In this document: in pieces, positions 6,680 to 8,715 of the stretch
Position numbering within the stretch: position 1 is the stretch's first letter
Layout: each line of letters begins with the position of its first letter
Source of the DNA: JBFJWU01 sp041623475 [NCBI: bacterium]
GTDB taxonomy: Bacteria; J088
Reading direction: 5' to 3'
DNA: 8,715 nt
Assembly: GCA_041623475.1 (NCBI GenBank)
Contig: JBFJWU010000131.1
Span: 1-8,715 of the forward strand
Translations under genes and position numbers: made by a program
The notes under the pieces: model-generated
Databases searched by the model: none
Told to the model about the DNA's origin: nothing
Seen by the model: the letters and a program-made list of their open reading frames with translations, nothing else

Positions 6680-8715
6680 CTGGATCGGCACCAAAGACCT
6701 GGCTGGTGGCAGTTATCTGCCTGTTAATACCGCCTGCCAACAGTCTGGGCAAATGGAATGACGTCCAGCAATGCAATCAGCCCGGCAACCTGGCCGACCT
6801 CAGCGGCGGAGCCAACTACGGGACCTCGTGGATCGATACGTTCATGTGCGGTGCAGACCCGTCCCAAGGCGGCGAGTCGTTCCTGGACTGGTACAAACGT
6901 CCTGCGTCTGAACTGATGGCAACGACCAGCAGCATGTACCAGTTGGGGTACCTGAACCTGAACGGACTGCTGGATGGATCGATCGACACGTGGCAGCGAC
7001 AGGGCACGTCCGGCAACGCCGCCGGTGTACTGGATGACTTGATTGATTCCTACTATCCAGATGAACTGAACATCCCCGAAGACATTGAACTGGGCGGGAC
7101 CGAATGTGTCGGCCCGCTGGCCGTCGCCTGTACGTATCAGATGGACGATCTGCGGCGGTTCCACACCGGTGGCAGCGGTCACATGGACCGTCAACTGTGC
7201 GGTGTCCGTGGAACGACCGACAACCTGGCAAAACAGGGTGCCCGCTACAGCGCTGGCCTGGGCCTGCAAACCATGGGCAAGCTGCGCGACCTGAGTATCC
7301 GCCTGTATGCGATCCAAATGGCGGCATTGCAGGCCAGTACCGCCATGCAATGGGACCAGGACGATCCGTTCGCCAACCATGTTCCCGTGATGCGACTGCC
7401 CGAGTCAGGGTCGTCAAACACGGCCCGGGTCGTTGACCTGTCCCGGAGCGGCAACGCTGACACGCTGCCACGGATGACACTGAAATTCCAGGACGAATCC
7501 TACGTTTTCCGATCCCCCCTGTTGTGGGCCATCAAGCCGGATTCGTTTCGCCGCAAGTTGGAATTAGAGAACCATTGCACGTGGAAGCAGGATTTTGCGG
7601 ACATCGTTGTTGATGCGTCGGACAAAGAGTGCCAGAGGTTGTCTTCAGCCCGTTTGAATCGCCGGGACAACCTGCGCGACACGTTCAGCGACGACGACCG
7701 CGGCGAACCCGAAGAGGTGTATCGCGGAATCAACGCGCGTGTCGAAAATGGCCAATGCCGTATGTCCGGCAGTATCCAGGTCCGCGAAGACTGGAAGACC
7801 CGGGTCCGGATTGCCACAGAGGACGCCGATCCATGGTTGCGGTCAATGTGGTGGTTTGATGCGGACAACCAACTGAAGTTCCGCCCTGCGCCGATGGATT
7901 ACCAGACGTGGTTTCGCCTGAAACGCTGGGACAATCTGTTCCAAACCTTTTACCAGCTGGAGCTGGACAATATTCGCAACAGTGGCCTGTTGAATATTGA
8001 CAACCAGGTCAGGTTCCAGAAGGTCGTTCGCCTTGATTTCGACAATATCGCGATTGCGTTCGTATTCCGACATTTCCGGTTTGACGCGAAACGCCTGGTC
8101 GCCGAGTTCTGGCGCTGGCGCACCAAAGCTCTGAAAGCGCTGTTTCACGATGGACTAAAGGGCAAACTTGCGGCCTCGGCGTTGGTTGCGATGGGGCCGG
8201 CCTCGGGGGTCGTCTGCGCAATGCCCGAGGCACTGATGCTCACGCAACAATCACCCTACAAGCTGGAAACCTATACCAATGTCGATCCAGTCAGTGGACT
8301 GGGAATACCGGGTGCCAATGCAATTGGCAAGCTGGGAGGCGACTTTGTCCTCAAGAAAATTGGCCAATGGTGTCGGAAACTGACCACATTGGCCGGAAAA
8401 CAAATGGATTATGCATCGCCGGAAGACTTTGCCGACCACCTCGAAAATGACCTGGGTTTCAGGATCGAAGGATTTGTCGCGGCTGCGTTTCGGACGTCCC
8501 CTAGACGTACCGGAGGAGTCCGGGTGTTTCGACTTCAACTGCCTGATGCGCGGCGCTTTCTGGCGCTGCACGCGGCACTGACGATGCAGATGATGACTCC
8601 GACAGACCTGTTTCCCAACGCGTATAAAGATATTGATCCCGGCGACTGGGCACGGTCTGCGAATTTCCGGCCGGAATTCCTGGTTGGTGCCATGATGCGA
8701 CCGGGTTCAGTACCC
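6676..8715 (+). CDS. Large secreted protein of unknown family (partial, C-terminus beyond right edge)
   Basis: The ATG at 6676 overlaps the upstream stop (ATGA) and no Shine-Dalgarno is visible, so translation probably depends on the preceding gene. The frame stays open for 680 codons to the right edge. The N-terminus is a Sec signal peptide: Lys7, hydrophobic core WLVAVICLLIPPA, likely cleavage after Ser23 (A-N-S). Cys15 is not in a lipobox. The mature part has ten Cys (33, 58, 144, 152, 175, 301, 319, 361, 514, 566) and many Trp and Tyr, typical of a disulphide-bonded extracytoplasmic protein. A strongly basic, aromatic stretch (about 460-497, with FWRWR) precedes a mildly hydrophobic segment (498-516) that might insert in a membrane. 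No family was recognised. As the last visible gene of a Tad-like operon it could be an outer component, tip protein or exported substrate; this is inference. Confidence 0.85.
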   Translation, partial: MTGSAPKTWLVAVICLLIPPANSLGKWNDVQQCNQPGNLADLSGGANYGTSWIDTFMCGADPSQGGESFLDWYKRPASELMATTSSMYQLGYLNLNGLLDGSIDTWQRQGTSGNAAGVLDDLIDSYYPDELNIPEDIELGGTECVGPLAVACTYQMDDLRRFHTGGSGHMDRQLCGVRGTTDNLAKQGARYSAGLGLQTMGKLRDLSIRLYAIQMAALQASTAMQWDQDDPFANHVPVMRLPESGSSNTARVVDLSRSGNADTLPRMTLKFQDESYVFRSPLLWAIKPDSFRRKLELENHCTWKQDFADIVVDASDKECQRLSSARLNRRDNLRDTFSDDDRGEPEEVYRGINARVENGQCRMSGSIQVREDWKTRVRIATEDADPWLRSMWWFDADNQLKFRPAPMDYQTWFRLKRWDNLFQTFYQLELDNIRNSGLLNIDNQVRFQKVVRLDFDNIAIAFVFRHFRFDAKRLVAEFWRWRTKALKALFHDGLKGKLAASALVAMGPASGVVCAMPEALMLTQQSPYKLETYTNVDPVSGLGIPGANAIGKLGGDFVLKKIGQWCRKLTTLAGKQMDYASPEDFADHLENDLGFRIEGFVAAAFRTSPRRTGGVRVFRLQLPDARRFLALHAALTMQMMTPTDLFPNAYKDIDPGDWARSANFRPEFLVGAMMRPGSVP

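Noticed and set aside
6724-7380. A 218-codon minus-strand frame opposite the large secreted protein.
   Set aside because: The plus-strand frame has a signal peptide, a coupled ATGA start and stays open for 680 codons; the antisense frame lacks a ribosome binding site and family features.

Overview
The window looks like a chromosomal region of a fairly GC-rich Gram-negative bacterium. That is supported by an outer-membrane-type lipoprotein signal, Flp/Tad-type pilus parts and dense, overlapping genes. The sequence does not fix the lineage. RCC1 repeats with the Cys-Trp-Gly signature seen here are common in Myxococcota and related deep proteobacterial groups, but this is a hint only.

Left part, minus strand (1-3160): one very long open gene that runs off the left edge. 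It encodes a lipoprotein signal peptide, about four tandem cadherin/Ig-like domains and at least twelve RCC1 blade repeats. It is a large, surface-anchored, repeat-built protein, probably used for adhesion or binding.

Middle, 3161-3317: a 157-base divergent intergenic region. It carries a good sigma70-type promoter candidate for the rightward operon and a strong ribosome binding site for the first gene.

Right part, plus strand (3318 to the right edge): a compact operon of five genes. They are a Flp-type pilin, a TadE-like pseudopilin, a 615-residue TadG-like membrane-anchored protein, a second small TadE/TadF-like pseudopilin, and a large secreted protein of unknown family (at least 680 residues) that runs off the right edge. 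The last four genes overlap or abut (GTGA, a 17-base overlap, ATGA), so they are probably co-translated. The pilin and the two TadE/F-like proteins share a prepilin-peptidase site of the form Gly|x-x-x-x-Glu; the TadG-like protein lacks it.

The picture is the structural half of a Tad/Flp-like fibre or secretion system with an unrecognised large secreted partner and a divergently transcribed, possibly co-functional, surface lipoprotein. No ATPase, secretin, TadB/C platform or prepilin peptidase is inside the window. The most notable anomaly is that the TadE-like gene has no ATG, GTG or TTG start upstream of its conserved N-terminal processing motif.
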